Origin: Sorangium cellulosum So ce56
GTDB taxonomy: Bacteria; Myxococcota_A; Polyangia; Polyangiales; Polyangiaceae
Assembly: GCF_000067165.1 (NCBI RefSeq)
Contig: NC_010162.1
Location: 4,298,501-4,362,500 of the forward strand
Length of the DNA stretch: 64,000 nt
Direction of reading: 5' to 3'
Part shown: positions 9,220-17,323 of the stretch, piece after piece
Layout of the letters: each line of letters opens with the position of its first letter
How positions within the stretch are numbered: position 1 is the stretch's first letter
Translations under genes and position numbers: made by a program
Notes under the pieces: model-generated
Database searches by the model: none
Told to the model about the DNA's origin: nothing
What the model saw: the letters and a program-made list of their open reading frames with translations, nothing else

Positions 9220-10170
9220 ATGGCCGGCATCAATGCGCAGGCGATCAAGGAGCTTCGTGAGCGTACCCAGGCGGGGATGAGCGACTGCAAGAGCGCCCTC
9301 GCGGAGGCCGAGGGCGACATGGAGAAGGCGGTCGAGATCATCCTGAAGAAGGGTCTCGCGAAGAGCGCCAAGCGGGCCGGCGCGTCCGCCACCGAGGGCG
9401 AGGTCCGCGCGGTGGTCGCGGCCGACCGGCGGAGTGCGACGATGGTCGAGGTCAACATCCAGACCGACTTCGCCGCCCGCAACGACGCGTTCCGGCAGTT
9501 CGTCGGCGACGTGCTCGCGGCGGTCGAGAAGGCGCCCGACGGCGCGGACGCGGCTCAGCTCTCGATCGGCGGCAAGTCGATCGCTGACACGGCGACCGAG
9601 CTGACCGCGCGCATCGGCGAGAAGATCGCGGTACGCCGCTGGGACCGCGTGTCGATCCCCGCGGGCAAGCACGGCATCACGCACGCTTACGTGCACCTCG
9701 GCGGCAAGATCGGCGTGATCGTGGCGCTCGAGGCGTCGAGCCAGGCGGTTGTGGAGCACCCTGCGGTGCAGAAGTTCATCGACGAGACGGCGATGCAGGC
9801 CGCAGCGATGAGCCCGATCGTCCTCCATCGCAACGAGGTCACGGAGGAGCTGAAGGCCAAGCAGCAGGAGATCTTCGAGGCGCAGCTGCGCGAGGATCCG
9901 AAGCCGAAGCCGCAGTCGGCGTGGCCGAAGATCATCGAGGGCAAGTTCAACAAGTGGTACTCGGACATCGCGCTGCTCGAGCAGGAGTCGCAGGAGGCGG
10001 TGTCGCGCGGCGAGTCGGGGCAGACGATCGAGAAGCTCCTCCAGGCGGCGGCGAAGGCGGCCGGCGGCGAGCTCAAGCTCACGCGCTTCGTGCGGTTCGA
10101 GCGCGGCGAGGGCCTCGACAAGAAAGAGGACGACTTCGCCGCCGAGGTGGCGAAGATGGCCGCGAGCTGA
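9220..10170 (+). CDS. tsf: Translation elongation factor Ts
   Basis: EF-Ts is the nucleotide exchange factor that regenerates EF-Tu-GTP. The 316-aa product has the N-terminal UBA-like domain with the diagnostic IKELRERTQAGMSDCKSAL and the motif LKKGLAKSAKRAG. It then has the TDFAARNDAFRQFV signature and two core subdomains. The core is somewhat longer than in E. coli (283 aa) because of a segment around residues 205-255 with LREDPKPKPQSAWPKIIEGKFNKWY, a region also found in other EF-Ts proteins of the longer type. The ATG is preceded by a clear AAGGAG about nine bases upstream. It lies downstream of rpsB, with a repeat-containing 270-base gap. Confidence 0.97.
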   Translation: MAGINAQAIKELRERTQAGMSDCKSALAEAEGDMEKAVEIILKKGLAKSAKRAGASATEGEVRAVVAADRRSATMVEVNIQTDFAARNDAFRQFVGDVLAAVEKAPDGADAAQLSIGGKSIADTATELTARIGEKIAVRRWDRVSIPAGKHGITHAYVHLGGKIGVIVALEASSQAVVEHPAVQKFIDETAMQAAAMSPIVLHRNEVTEELKAKQQEIFEAQLREDPKPKPQSAWPKIIEGKFNKWYSDIALLEQESQEAVSRGESGQTIEKLLQAAAKAAGGELKLTRFVRFERGEGLDKKEDDFAAEVAKMAAS

Positions 10171-10179
10171 CGCGGTCCG

Positions 10180-11124
10180 ATGCGGGGGCGCCTCGCCGCC
10201 GTCTCGATCGACCTCGACGAGGTCCCGAACTATTTCGCCATCCACGGGCTCGCCGTCTCGGATCGCTCCGGGGCGGCGGCCGCGCTGAGCGCCGTCTACG
10301 ACACGGCGCTGCCGCGCATCGCTGATTTCGCTGCCTCCCACGGCATCCCCGTCACGCTGTTCGCGATCGGCCGCGACCTCGCGCGCCCCGAGAGCGCGGC
10401 GGCCTTGCGCGCGCTGAGCGACGCTGGCCACGCGGTCGAGAACCACTCGTACGGGCACCGCTACGATCTCTCGCGGCTCCCGCGCGCCGCGATCGCGCGG
10501 GAGGTCCTGCTGGGCGCCGAGGCCATCGCGGAGGCGGTCGGCCGGCGTCCGACGGGCTTCCGCGCGCCGGGGTACACGGTGAGCGACGCGCTGTTCGACG
10601 CGCTCGACGCCGTCGGTGTCGCGTTCGACTCCTCGGTGTTCCCGTGCCCGCCGTACTACGCCGCGAAGGCGCTCGCGATGGGCGTGCAGCGGGTGAAGGG
10701 CAGGGGGTCGTCGGCGATCCTGGACACCCCGCGCGTGCTCGCGGCGCCGCGCCGGCCTTACCGGCCGGGGCGGCCGTGGTATCGCCGAGGCGGCCGACGC
10801 TTCGTCGAGCTGCCGATCCAGGTGACGCCGGGGCTCCGGCTGCCGGTCATCGGCGGCAGCGTGGCGCTCGCGGGCGCGGCGGGCGCGCGGCTCCTGGCGC
10901 GCGCCTGCGCCGGGGAGGCCCTCGTGAACCTGGAGCTGCACGGGATGGACTTCCTCGACCGGAGCGACGGCCTCGAGGCGCTCGCGCCGTTCCAGCCGGA
11001 GCTCCGGATCGCGCTGGGCAGGCGGATCGAGGCGCTGGGGGCGTTCGTGGAGGAGCTCGCGCGTGGGGGGGCGAGCTTCGTGCGGCTGGACGAGGCGAGC
11101 CGGGAGCGCGGGCTCATCGCATGA
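10180..11124 (+). CDS. Polysaccharide deacetylase (NodB family)
   Basis: Family members remove acetyl groups from N-acetylated sugars such as chitooligomers or peptidoglycan, using a metal bound by Asp-His-His. In this 314-aa protein the D-x-D motif is SIDLDE (about residues 9-14), the HxxxH metal motif is ENHSYGHRYD (about 87-96), and the substrate-groove RxPxY motif is GFRAPGY (about 126-132). No signal peptide is visible, so it may act in the cytoplasm or be exported without one. It starts only nine bases after tsf, so transcription may run through from rpsB-tsf. The substrate is not predictable from the sequence. Confidence 0.85.
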   Translation: MRGRLAAVSIDLDEVPNYFAIHGLAVSDRSGAAAALSAVYDTALPRIADFAASHGIPVTLFAIGRDLARPESAAALRALSDAGHAVENHSYGHRYDLSRLPRAAIAREVLLGAEAIAEAVGRRPTGFRAPGYTVSDALFDALDAVGVAFDSSVFPCPPYYAAKALAMGVQRVKGRGSSAILDTPRVLAAPRRPYRPGRPWYRRGGRRFVELPIQVTPGLRLPVIGGSVALAGAAGARLLARACAGEALVNLELHGMDFLDRSDGLEALAPFQPELRIALGRRIEALGAFVEELARGGASFVRLDEASRERGLIA

Positions 11125-11252
11125 CCCAGGGGGTCGACGGGGGCCGCGACCGTGCCTCGGCGTGCCCGCGTGGGACGAGCTGGTCCGTGCCGCAGCGCGC
11201 CCGTCCTGAGTTTCCCTGGTTCCACCCGCCAGGAGTCGGGCCAGGGATCGAG

Positions 11253-11326
11253 AGAGAGTTCAACGCAAAGGCGGAGAAAAAATCTCATGTAGTTTTGCGC
11301 CTTTGCGCCTTTGCGTTGAACTCTCT
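11253..11326. repeat. Stem-loop with perfect 21-bp arms
   Basis: Arms 11253-11273 (agagagttcaacgcaaaggc plus g) and 11306-11326 are exact reverse complements. The 32-base loop holds an AT-rich stretch and a further cgcctttg word, so the right arm can slip. A 21-bp perfect stem is far stronger than a typical terminator, and no T-run follows. The gcgcctttgcg word family also occurs at 9080-9106, which points to a dispersed intergenic repeat. Confidence 0.8.
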
Positions 11327-11438
11327 TCATCTCTCGTGAGGCAGATCCCCGGCAGGAGATCTCACCCGTCGTACTGGACGCGGCGATCCTGCGGTACGGC
11401 GATCGCCGGCCATGGAGTGCAGGGGAGATGGATGATGC

Positions 11439-11502
11439 GGCGCGTCGTGCGCGCGTTCCCGGCGCGTCGTGCGCGCGTCTCCGGCGCGTCGTGCGCGTGC
11501 CC
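11439..11502. repeat. 22-nt tandem repeat, three units
   Basis: The unit ggcgcgtcgtgcgcgcgttc plus cc occurs at 11439-11460 and 11461-11482 with two changes, and a shortened 20-nt unit lies at 11483-11502. Related cgtcgtgcgcg words continue downstream. It is a simple intergenic repeat of no evident function. Confidence 0.65.
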
Positions 11503-11864
11503 GGGATCTCTGGCGCGCGAGGGTGACGGGCTTGCCGCATGATGCCTCCGCGTCGTGCGCGCGTCCGAGCCGCCTGTGCGCACGTCGTCCCGCGCCGTGC
11601 GCGCCCCCCGCGCCCGTGGTGCGCCGCCGCGACCGGGGTTGCGCGCGCTCCCCCGCCGCTCTCGCGCGCGCCGGCCGCCCTCGTGGCACCGTTGATCTCG
11701 CCTGGTGCGCGCGTCGCGCCCCGCCGAGCGCGCTGCAGCGGCCGACCCTGCGCCGCTTTCCCGGCCCCCAAGCATTCGTTCGGACTGGATCGTCGCGACG
11801 TGATCGTGCCCTCTGGAGGTGCTCCCTTTCCTCGCGTTGAAGCTTTCTCATAGCTTCTCCTCTC

Positions 11865-12869
11865 ATGGCCATTTCCAAGACCAAGAAGCCCGCGCCGGCG
11901 GCATCGCCGGCCGAGGTACCGACCGTTTCATCCACCACCATCAGCCTCGACGCGCTCGCGCGGGAGCTCGGCCCCGCGGATGGCGCGTTCGCCGCGCGCA
12001 CCTACGCGGGCATCCCCGAGGAGGACCTCGTCACCGAGGGCACGCGGATCGACTCGCAGAGCCTCATCGATGACGTCCCGCACTTCGTCGCCTCGGCGCG
12101 GCGGATTCTGGGATCGCTGTCCGAGGCGCAGCGCGGCAAGGTGCGCATGCCCGAGGCGCTCCTGCCGCTGCTCGTCGCCGAGGCGGGCAGGCTCCAGGCG
12201 ATGAAGCGATCGCACGACGCGGCGGCGACCGAGGCGGCCGGCGCGAGGGCGGCGCTCGAGGTGCAGGGGCGGAGCGCCATGCGCGACGGCATCGGCGAGC
12301 GCGATCTCTGCTACGACGGCCTGCGCAACGCGCTCGGCGCTCGCCGCATGGCGCGGGTCGACGCCGTCGTGGGGCGCGCCGACTCCCCCGAGAGCCTCGC
12401 CAAGGGCCTCGAGGCGCTCGCGAGCTTCATCGACGAGACCCGAAGGGCCGATCCGGCGCAGGACGCGAAGCTCCTCGAGGACTATGGCGTCGGCGCCGAG
12501 TGCGCGGCCGCGCTCCGGGCCACGGCGCAGCGGGTGCGCGGCGTCGCCAGCGTCCAGATCGCCGCGGGGCGGCGGGTGACGCAGCGCGCGCTCGATCTGC
12601 AGGACGGGAGGGTCGCGGTCGTGATCGAGAAGATCCTCCGCGCCTTCCGCGCGGCGCGCCGGGTCGATGGAACGATCCTGGTCCCCGAGCTGAACAAGGC
12701 CGCATGGATGTTCGAGGCCCGCTCCGGCAGCTCCGGCAAGAAGCCCCCGCCCGCCGGAGAGAAGCCCTCGTCCGGCGGAGAGGCGCCTCCGCCCGCCGCC
12801 GGCGGAGCGGCGCCCGGCGCTCCGCCGGCGCAGGGCGAGACGGCGCCGAGCCTCGGCGCCGACGGCTGA
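11865..12869 (+). CDS. Hypothetical protein with Pro/Gly-rich tail
   Basis: I do not recognise this 334-aa protein. Residues about 20-270 look like a soluble, mostly helical domain rich in Ala and Arg, with amphipathic segments such as SLIDDVPHFVASARRILGSL and FRAARRVDGTILVPELNKAAWMF. The last 55 residues are low-complexity Gly/Pro/Ala (KKPPPAGEKPSSGGEAPPP). The N-terminus begins with MAISKTKKPAPAA and shows no signal peptide or membrane segment. Codon use is typical of the window, so it is a real gene. It stands alone between a repeat-filled gap and the oppositely oriented crcB. No functional claim can be made. Confidence 0.8.
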   Translation: MAISKTKKPAPAASPAEVPTVSSTTISLDALARELGPADGAFAARTYAGIPEEDLVTEGTRIDSQSLIDDVPHFVASARRILGSLSEAQRGKVRMPEALLPLLVAEAGRLQAMKRSHDAAATEAAGARAALEVQGRSAMRDGIGERDLCYDGLRNALGARRMARVDAVVGRADSPESLAKGLEALASFIDETRRADPAQDAKLLEDYGVGAECAAALRATAQRVRGVASVQIAAGRRVTQRALDLQDGRVAVVIEKILRAFRAARRVDGTILVPELNKAAWMFEARSGSSGKKPPPAGEKPSSGGEAPPPAAGGAAPGAPPAQGETAPSLGADG

Positions 12870-12938
12870 GCCTCATCCCCCAGGACCACGGGCGGCACCG
12901 CCTGCCGCCCGTGCTCACCGCGGCCCGTCTCCACGCCT

Positions 12939-13322
12939 TCAGCCCGCGATGAGCCGCCTCGCGACGACCATCCCGAGCACGCCGGCGAGCAAGCAGACGA
13001 CCAGCGTGATCGCGATGTTGGCGAGCCCCGCCGCCCACGACTTGTACTCGATGAGGCGGATCGTCTCGTTGTTGAAGCTCGAGTACGTGGTGAAGCCGCC
13101 CATGACGCCGGTGCTCAGGCTGAGGCGGAGCGTCGGCGACAGGAGCTCCGTCGTCGCGGCGATCTCACCGATGGCGCCGAGCAAGAACGACCCGATCACG
13201 TTGACCGCGAGCGTCCCATACGGAAACTCGGCGCCGAAGCGCTGCTGGCACCACGTCGAGAGCCCGTAGCGGGCGAGGGTCCCCGCTGCGCCGCCGAGGC
13301 CGATCCAGAACCACCGCTCCAT
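12939..13322 (-). CDS. crcB: Fluoride channel CrcB/Fluc
   Basis: CrcB (Fluc) proteins are small dual-topology membrane channels that let fluoride leave the cell. The 127-aa product has four hydrophobic segments and the conserved motifs GGAAGTLARYG near the N-terminus, GTLAVNVIGSFLLG (the channel Asn), and GVMGGFTTYSSF. The last is the family's GGxTTFSTF signature carrying the polar track. The ATG at 13322 is preceded by AAGGTGG at a five-base spacing, which decides the start. It is a single-gene version, where some bacteria have paired subunits. No fluoride riboswitch is recognisable in the short leader. Confidence 0.95.
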   Translation of the reverse strand: MERWFWIGLGGAAGTLARYGLSTWCQQRFGAEFPYGTLAVNVIGSFLLGAIGEIAATTELLSPTLRLSLSTGVMGGFTTYSSFNNETIRLIEYKSWAAGLANIAITLVVCLLAGVLGMVVARRLIAG

Positions 13323-13412
13323 TCGTTCCACCTTACTCACTCGAGTCGCGACGACCGTGCTCGGCCGCCGTGCCCTTGCGTCCTCACCGCCGCTGGCCCA
13401 ACGCTCGCGCGG

Positions 13413-14987
13413 GTGAAGCGCCGCTTCAACACGACCGGGCCGTGCCGCCCCGATCTTCACTACATGATCCCGGCCGAGAGCCGCCTGCCCGAGGCCCCGG
13501 GGCTCGTCGAGCAGATGGGCTACTTCGTCGTCCACGCCCCCAGGCAGACGGGCAAGACGACCGCCCTCCGCGCCGTTGCCGAGCGGCTCACCGCCTCGGG
13601 TCGACACGCCGCCGTCCTCTTCTCCTGCGAGGAGGGAAGCGCCGCCGGCGACGACTACGGCTCCGCCCAGCGCGCCGTCCTGCGAGAGCTCACGCGCGCG
13701 GCCCAGATCGCGCTTCCCCCCGAGCTCCAGCCGCCCCCGTTCTCCCTCGAGGGCGATGAGGGACTCCTCTCGGCGGCCCTCACCGCCTGGGCGCGTACCT
13801 GCCCGCGCCCGCTCGCCCTCATCTTCGATGAGATCGACTCCCTGCGCGGACAGGGCCTCCTCAGCGTCCTGCGCCAGCTCCGTGCCGGCTTCCCCAGCCG
13901 TCCCGAGCACTTCCCCGCCTCGATCATCCTCTGCGGGCTGCGCGACGTGCGCGACTACAAGGCCGCAAGCGGCGGTGATCCCGGGCGCCTCGGCACCGCG
14001 AGCCCGTTCAACATCAAGCTCGAATCTCTGCGGCTCGGAGACTTCTCGGACGAAGAGCTCCGCGCGCTCTATGCCCAGCACACCGAGGACACCGGCCAAG
14101 TCTTCGTCGATGCGGCGCTCTCCCGGGCCTTCGAGCTCACCGCCGGCCAGCCATGGCTCGTCAACGCCCTCGGCCGCGAGATCGTCGAGAAGATGGCCGT
14201 CCCGCCCAGCGAGCCCATCACCCGCGCGCACGTCGAGCAGGCCAAGGAACACCTCATCCTCGCGCGCGCCACCCACCTCGATTCGCTGGTCAGCAAGCTC
14301 GCCGAGCCCCGCGTCCGCCGCGTGCTCGAGCCCTTGCTCGCGGGAACCTACGAGGGCGGCGGCGACACGTACGACGACGACGCCTCCTACGTCCGCGATC
14401 TCGGCCTCGTGGCCCAGGGCAAGCCGCTGCGTGTCGCGAACCCCATCTACCGCGAGGTGATCGCCCGCGTCCTGTCCTCGTCTGCCGAGGAGCGGATCGA
14501 CGCCCCGCCCGAGCGCTTCCGCCTGCCCGATGGCCGCCTCGCTTTCCGGCGCCTGCTCCGCGCGTTCGCGGCCTTCTGGCACGAGCACGGCGAGGTGCTC
14601 GCGTCCGGGATGCCGTACCCCGAGGTCGCCCCGCAGCTCGTCCTGATGGCCTTCCTCCAGCGCGCGGTCAACGGCGGCGGCTTCATCGATCGCGAGTACG
14701 GCGTCGGCCGCGGGCGCATCGACCTGCTCGTCCGCTTTCCCTACCATAAGCCCGACGGTTCCAGAGCCGTCCAGCGGCGCGCGATCGAGCTCAAGGTGTG
14801 GCGCAAGGGCCAGAAGGACCCGCTTCGCGAGGGCCTCGTCCAGCTCGACGACTACCTTTCACGCCTGCGTCAGAGGCGCGGGACGCTCGTGATCTTCGAT
14901 GCGCGGGGCCGCCTGGCCCGAACCGCGCCCCGGTTCAGTGAGGCTACGACGCCCCGCGGCCGCCGCGTCGCGCTGCTCCGTTTGTAG
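13413..14987 (+). CDS. AAA-like ATPase with C-terminal PD-(D/E)XK domain
   Basis: The 524-aa protein has an N-terminal P-loop. Its Walker A is APRQTGKTT, with K48 and an Ala replacing the first Gly. The Walker B is LIFDEIDS, with D139-E140. Next come a helical region and winged-helix-like segments to about residue 400. The C-terminus has a PD-(D/E)XK nuclease-like core: D437 in GRIDLLVRF and E459-x-K461 in AIELKVW. This matches the AAA-like ATPase plus nuclease-fold family that is often multi-copy in myxobacteria. Its role is unknown; selfish-element or defence-related functions are suggested for such fusions but not shown. It starts at a GTG and stands alone. A pair of 29-bp direct repeats lies just after its stop. 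Confidence 0.8.
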   Translation: MKRRFNTTGPCRPDLHYMIPAESRLPEAPGLVEQMGYFVVHAPRQTGKTTALRAVAERLTASGRHAAVLFSCEEGSAAGDDYGSAQRAVLRELTRAAQIALPPELQPPPFSLEGDEGLLSAALTAWARTCPRPLALIFDEIDSLRGQGLLSVLRQLRAGFPSRPEHFPASIILCGLRDVRDYKAASGGDPGRLGTASPFNIKLESLRLGDFSDEELRALYAQHTEDTGQVFVDAALSRAFELTAGQPWLVNALGREIVEKMAVPPSEPITRAHVEQAKEHLILARATHLDSLVSKLAEPRVRRVLEPLLAGTYEGGGDTYDDDASYVRDLGLVAQGKPLRVANPIYREVIARVLSSSAEERIDAPPERFRLPDGRLAFRRLLRAFAAFWHEHGEVLASGMPYPEVAPQLVLMAFLQRAVNGGGFIDREYGVGRGRIDLLVRFPYHKPDGSRAVQRRAIELKVWRKGQKDPLREGLVQLDDYLSRLRQRRGTLVIFDARGRLARTAPRFSEATTPRGRRVALLRL

Positions 14988-14997
14988 AGCGTCGTGC

Positions 14998-15103
14998 GAG
15001 CTCTGCTTGCGATCACGGAAGGGTAGGCCCGAGGAGAGGGAGCTCGTCGCGCGGCGCGCGGAGGGTCGGTGTTTGAGCTCTGCTTGCGATCACGGAAGGG
15101 TAG
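14998..15103. repeat. Pair of 29-bp direct repeats
   Basis: A 29-base sequence starting gagctctgcttgcgatcacg is present exactly at 14998-15026 and 15075-15103, 77 bases apart, in the gap between the convergent AAA-nuclease and ABC ATPase genes. The 48 bases between the copies are GC-rich. It could be a local duplication or the footprint of a small insertion and excision. Confidence 0.85.
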
Positions 15104-15138
15104 ACCCGGCAGGGCCTCCGGAGCGAGCGCTTCCCCGG

Positions 15139-16056
15139 CTACTCCGCCGCCTTCCTGAACTCGATCACCTGCCCGCCCTTGCCGTCCGCCAGCGCGGGCC
15201 GGTTCACCCGCGACACCTCGTCCGTCGCCACCCCCGACGCCGCGATGAACTGGCGCGCCTGCTCGTTGTCGCCGTGCGCCAGCTCGTCCGGCGTCCCCGA
15301 CGCGACGACGCGCCCCTGGATCACGAGGAACGCCTGGTGCGCGATGCGGAACGTGCTCGCCATGTCGTGCGAGATCACCACGCTCGTCACCTTGAAGCGC
15401 GCCCGCGTCTCCTCGATCAGATCGTCGACCATCCGGCTCGTCAGCGGATCGAGCCCGCTGGTCGGCTCGTCGTAGATGAGGATCTCGGGCTCCAGCATCA
15501 GCGCGCGCGCCAGGCCCACGCGCTTGCGCTGCCCGCCGGACAGCTCCGACGGCATCCGGTCCTCCTTGTTCTCGAGGCCGAGCGAGTTCAGCATGCCCAC
15601 GACCTTGTCGCGGATGTCCCGCTTCGACATGTGCTTCCGGTGCTCGCGCAGCGGGAACGCCACGTTGTCGAAGATCGTCAGCGAGTCGAGCAGCGCCGCG
15701 TACTGGAACACCATGCCGAACCGCTGGCGCATCCGGTTCATCTCGAAATCATCGAGCGCGCCCATGTCCACGCCGTCGACCCAGATGTGACCGGTGGTCG
15801 GCCGCTCCAGCCCGATGAGCAGCCGGAGCAGCGTGGTCTTGCCAGCGCCCGACCCGCCGATGATCACCGCCGTCTCGGTCCGCCGGAGGTGCATGGTGAT
15901 GCCGTGCAGCACCTTCGTCGCCCCGAACGATTTCTTGATGTCGTCGACGAAGAGGTGATCCCCCGGCTGCCACCCCGGCGGCATGTTGCCCACCTGCTGC
16001 GCCTCCGGGGGGGCCGCACGCGGGGGGGAGACCTGGCTGGGCGGCCTTCTCGACAT
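15139..16056 (-). CDS. ABC transporter ATPase, MlaF type
   Basis: This 305-aa protein is the ATPase subunit of an ABC importer-like system. It has Walker A GGSGAGKTT, a Q-loop in FQYAALLDSL, the signature LSGGQ, Walker B ILIYDEPTSGLD and the H-loop VVISHD. The wording of the core (VFQYAALLDSLTIFDNVAFPLREH, DPLTSRMVDDLI) fits the MlaF/Ttg2A group that moves phospholipids between the membranes of diderm bacteria. Partner permease (MlaE) and MCE-domain (MlaD) genes are not in the window. The N-terminus is a Pro-rich tail. The start is uncertain: ATG 16056 is used, while ATG 16110 or GTG 16128 would add up to 24 residues. Confidence 0.87.
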   Translation of the reverse strand: MSRRPPSQVSPPRAAPPEAQQVGNMPPGWQPGDHLFVDDIKKSFGATKVLHGITMHLRRTETAVIIGGSGAGKTTLLRLLIGLERPTTGHIWVDGVDMGALDDFEMNRMRQRFGMVFQYAALLDSLTIFDNVAFPLREHRKHMSKRDIRDKVVGMLNSLGLENKEDRMPSELSGGQRKRVGLARALMLEPEILIYDEPTSGLDPLTSRMVDDLIEETRARFKVTSVVISHDMASTFRIAHQAFLVIQGRVVASGTPDELAHGDNEQARQFIAASGVATDEVSRVNRPALADGKGGQVIEFRKAAE

Positions 16057-16167
16057 CCGCGCAGTACGGTACCACGGAGGAGGCCCCCCAGGACGCCGAT
16101 CGCCTTGCATCACGGTAAGGGCGAGCACGTGCTTGACGCGGCAGGGCGCGGGACGGAAACGTTGCTC

Positions 16168-16455
16168 ATGACCGACGACCTACTCAAGGCAGCCCTCGAG
16201 ACGGCAGAGGCGAAGACCGACAAAGACGGCTGGGCCGAGCTCCCTGAAGGGCGCGTGCTCACGATCTACGCCGCGCACGACGGCGTGTCGCTCCCGGTGA
16301 CCAAGATCGAGGCCGTGTCGAGCGCGGGCGGGCTCCTCAAGGCGCGCAGCACCAAGGGCGAGACGTTCGTGCTCGCGCTGAAGGACGTGTTCGCCATCGC
16401 CCTCGACGGCGGCGGCAAGGGAGCCCAGGCCAGGAAAGCCGGCTTCCTCGGCTGA
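16168..16455 (+). CDS. Small conserved-looking hypothetical protein
   Basis: A 95-aa acidic-neutral protein (MTDDLLKAALETAEAKTDKD at the start) with alternating strands typical of a small beta barrel or SH3-like fold (GWAELPEGRVLTIYAAHDGVS, then TKGETFVLALKDVFAIAL). I do not recognise it. Codon bias is strong and it ends 15 bases before cheR, so it is likely the first gene of the cheR-glnD group. The frame stays open far upstream, but the ATG at 16168 is chosen because upstream codons lack bias and overlap the divergent ABC gene. Confidence 0.7.
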   Translation: MTDDLLKAALETAEAKTDKDGWAELPEGRVLTIYAAHDGVSLPVTKIEAVSSAGGLLKARSTKGETFVLALKDVFAIALDGGGKGAQARKAGFLG

Positions 16456-16470
16456 TCGCGACGACCTTTC

Positions 16471-17304
16471 ATGGCCCGATCGTCGAGAGCGGGAGGAGGT
16501 CCTGCGGCGCGGTCCGCCCAGCGGGCCGTCGACCTCGCGCTCGCCGAGCTGCAGCGCCGGTTCGGCCTGGGCCGCAGCCTCGCGGCCCCGGGCTGGGTGC
16601 GCGAGCGGGTCCTCGCCGTGCTCAGCGCCGTGGCCGCGCGCCACGGCGTGTCGCCGCTCGCGGCCGCCGAGCGGCTGCGGGACGACAGGGAGGCCATCGA
16701 GGAGATCGTCAGCGCGCTCCGCGTCGGCGAGACGCGCTTCTACCGCGACCCGATCATCTGGGAGGCCATCTCCGCCTCGGTGCTGCCCAGGCTCCCGCCC
16801 GACCTGCCCATCGCCGGCCTCTCGGCCGGGTGCAGCACCGGCGAGGAGGCGTATACCCTGGCGATGGTGCTCGCGAGCGCGGGCCGCCGCTTCAGCGTGC
16901 TCGGGGTCGACCGCGCCGCTCCGGCGATCGAGGCGGCGCGCGAGGGCGTCTACTCCGCCGAGGCCGTCGACCAGCTCCCCCCGTCCTTCGTTCAGCGCTA
17001 CTGTGAAGAGAAGGGCGGCGCGCTGCACGTCGGCCAGCAGCTCCGCGAGGTCGTGTCCTTCGAGGTCTGCGATCTGGTGCACGCCGTGCCGAGCGGTGGG
17101 TTCCAGATCATCTTCTTCAAGAACGTGCTCCTGTATCTCGCAGAGCCCGCCGGCGACGCGGTGGCGCGGCGCCTCGCGGCCGAGCTCGGCCCGGGCGGGC
17201 TCCTGTTCTCCGCCGCGAGCGAGGCGCCGCGCCTCTGCGGCGCCGGCCTCACCCCGGTCAAGGTGAACGCGCACGTCACCGCCTTCCGCGCCCCGGGCGC
17301 CTGA
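16471..17304 (+). CDS. cheR: CheR-type protein methyltransferase
   Basis: CheR methylates glutamates of chemoreceptors using S-adenosylmethionine. The 277-aa product has an N-terminal helical region, then the motif LRVGETRFYRDP, the SAM-binding GCSTGEEAYTLAM and a late IIFFKNVLLYL, which corresponds to the usual IFCRNVLIYF. No other chemotaxis genes are nearby, so this may serve a remote Che/Frz-like cluster or a receptor-independent target. The gene sits 15 bases after the 95-aa gene and 19 bases before glnD. The pairing with nitrogen regulation is odd but may be accidental. Confidence 0.88.
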   Translation: MARSSRAGGGPAARSAQRAVDLALAELQRRFGLGRSLAAPGWVRERVLAVLSAVAARHGVSPLAAAERLRDDREAIEEIVSALRVGETRFYRDPIIWEAISASVLPRLPPDLPIAGLSAGCSTGEEAYTLAMVLASAGRRFSVLGVDRAAPAIEAAREGVYSAEAVDQLPPSFVQRYCEEKGGALHVGQQLREVVSFEVCDLVHAVPSGGFQIIFFKNVLLYLAEPAGDAVARRLAAELGPGGLLFSAASEAPRLCGAGLTPVKVNAHVTAFRAPGA

Positions 17305-17323
17305 GAAAGCAGAACGACACCGC

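Larger units (their letters stand above)
11125..11864. other. 740-base gap with repeats, no gene seen
   Basis: I see no frame with convincing coding bias or start context. The region holds the 11253-11326 stem-loop, the 22-nt tandem repeats at 11439-11502, and then GC-skewed low-complexity cgtgcgcg words up to about 11760. The last 60 bases are less GC-rich and presumably carry the promoter of the gene at 11865. Confidence 0.6.

Noticed and set aside
13323..13412. Fluoride riboswitch upstream of crcB
   Set aside because: Only about 90 bases separate crcB from the divergent gene, and no pseudoknot-like fluoride aptamer elements could be recognised.
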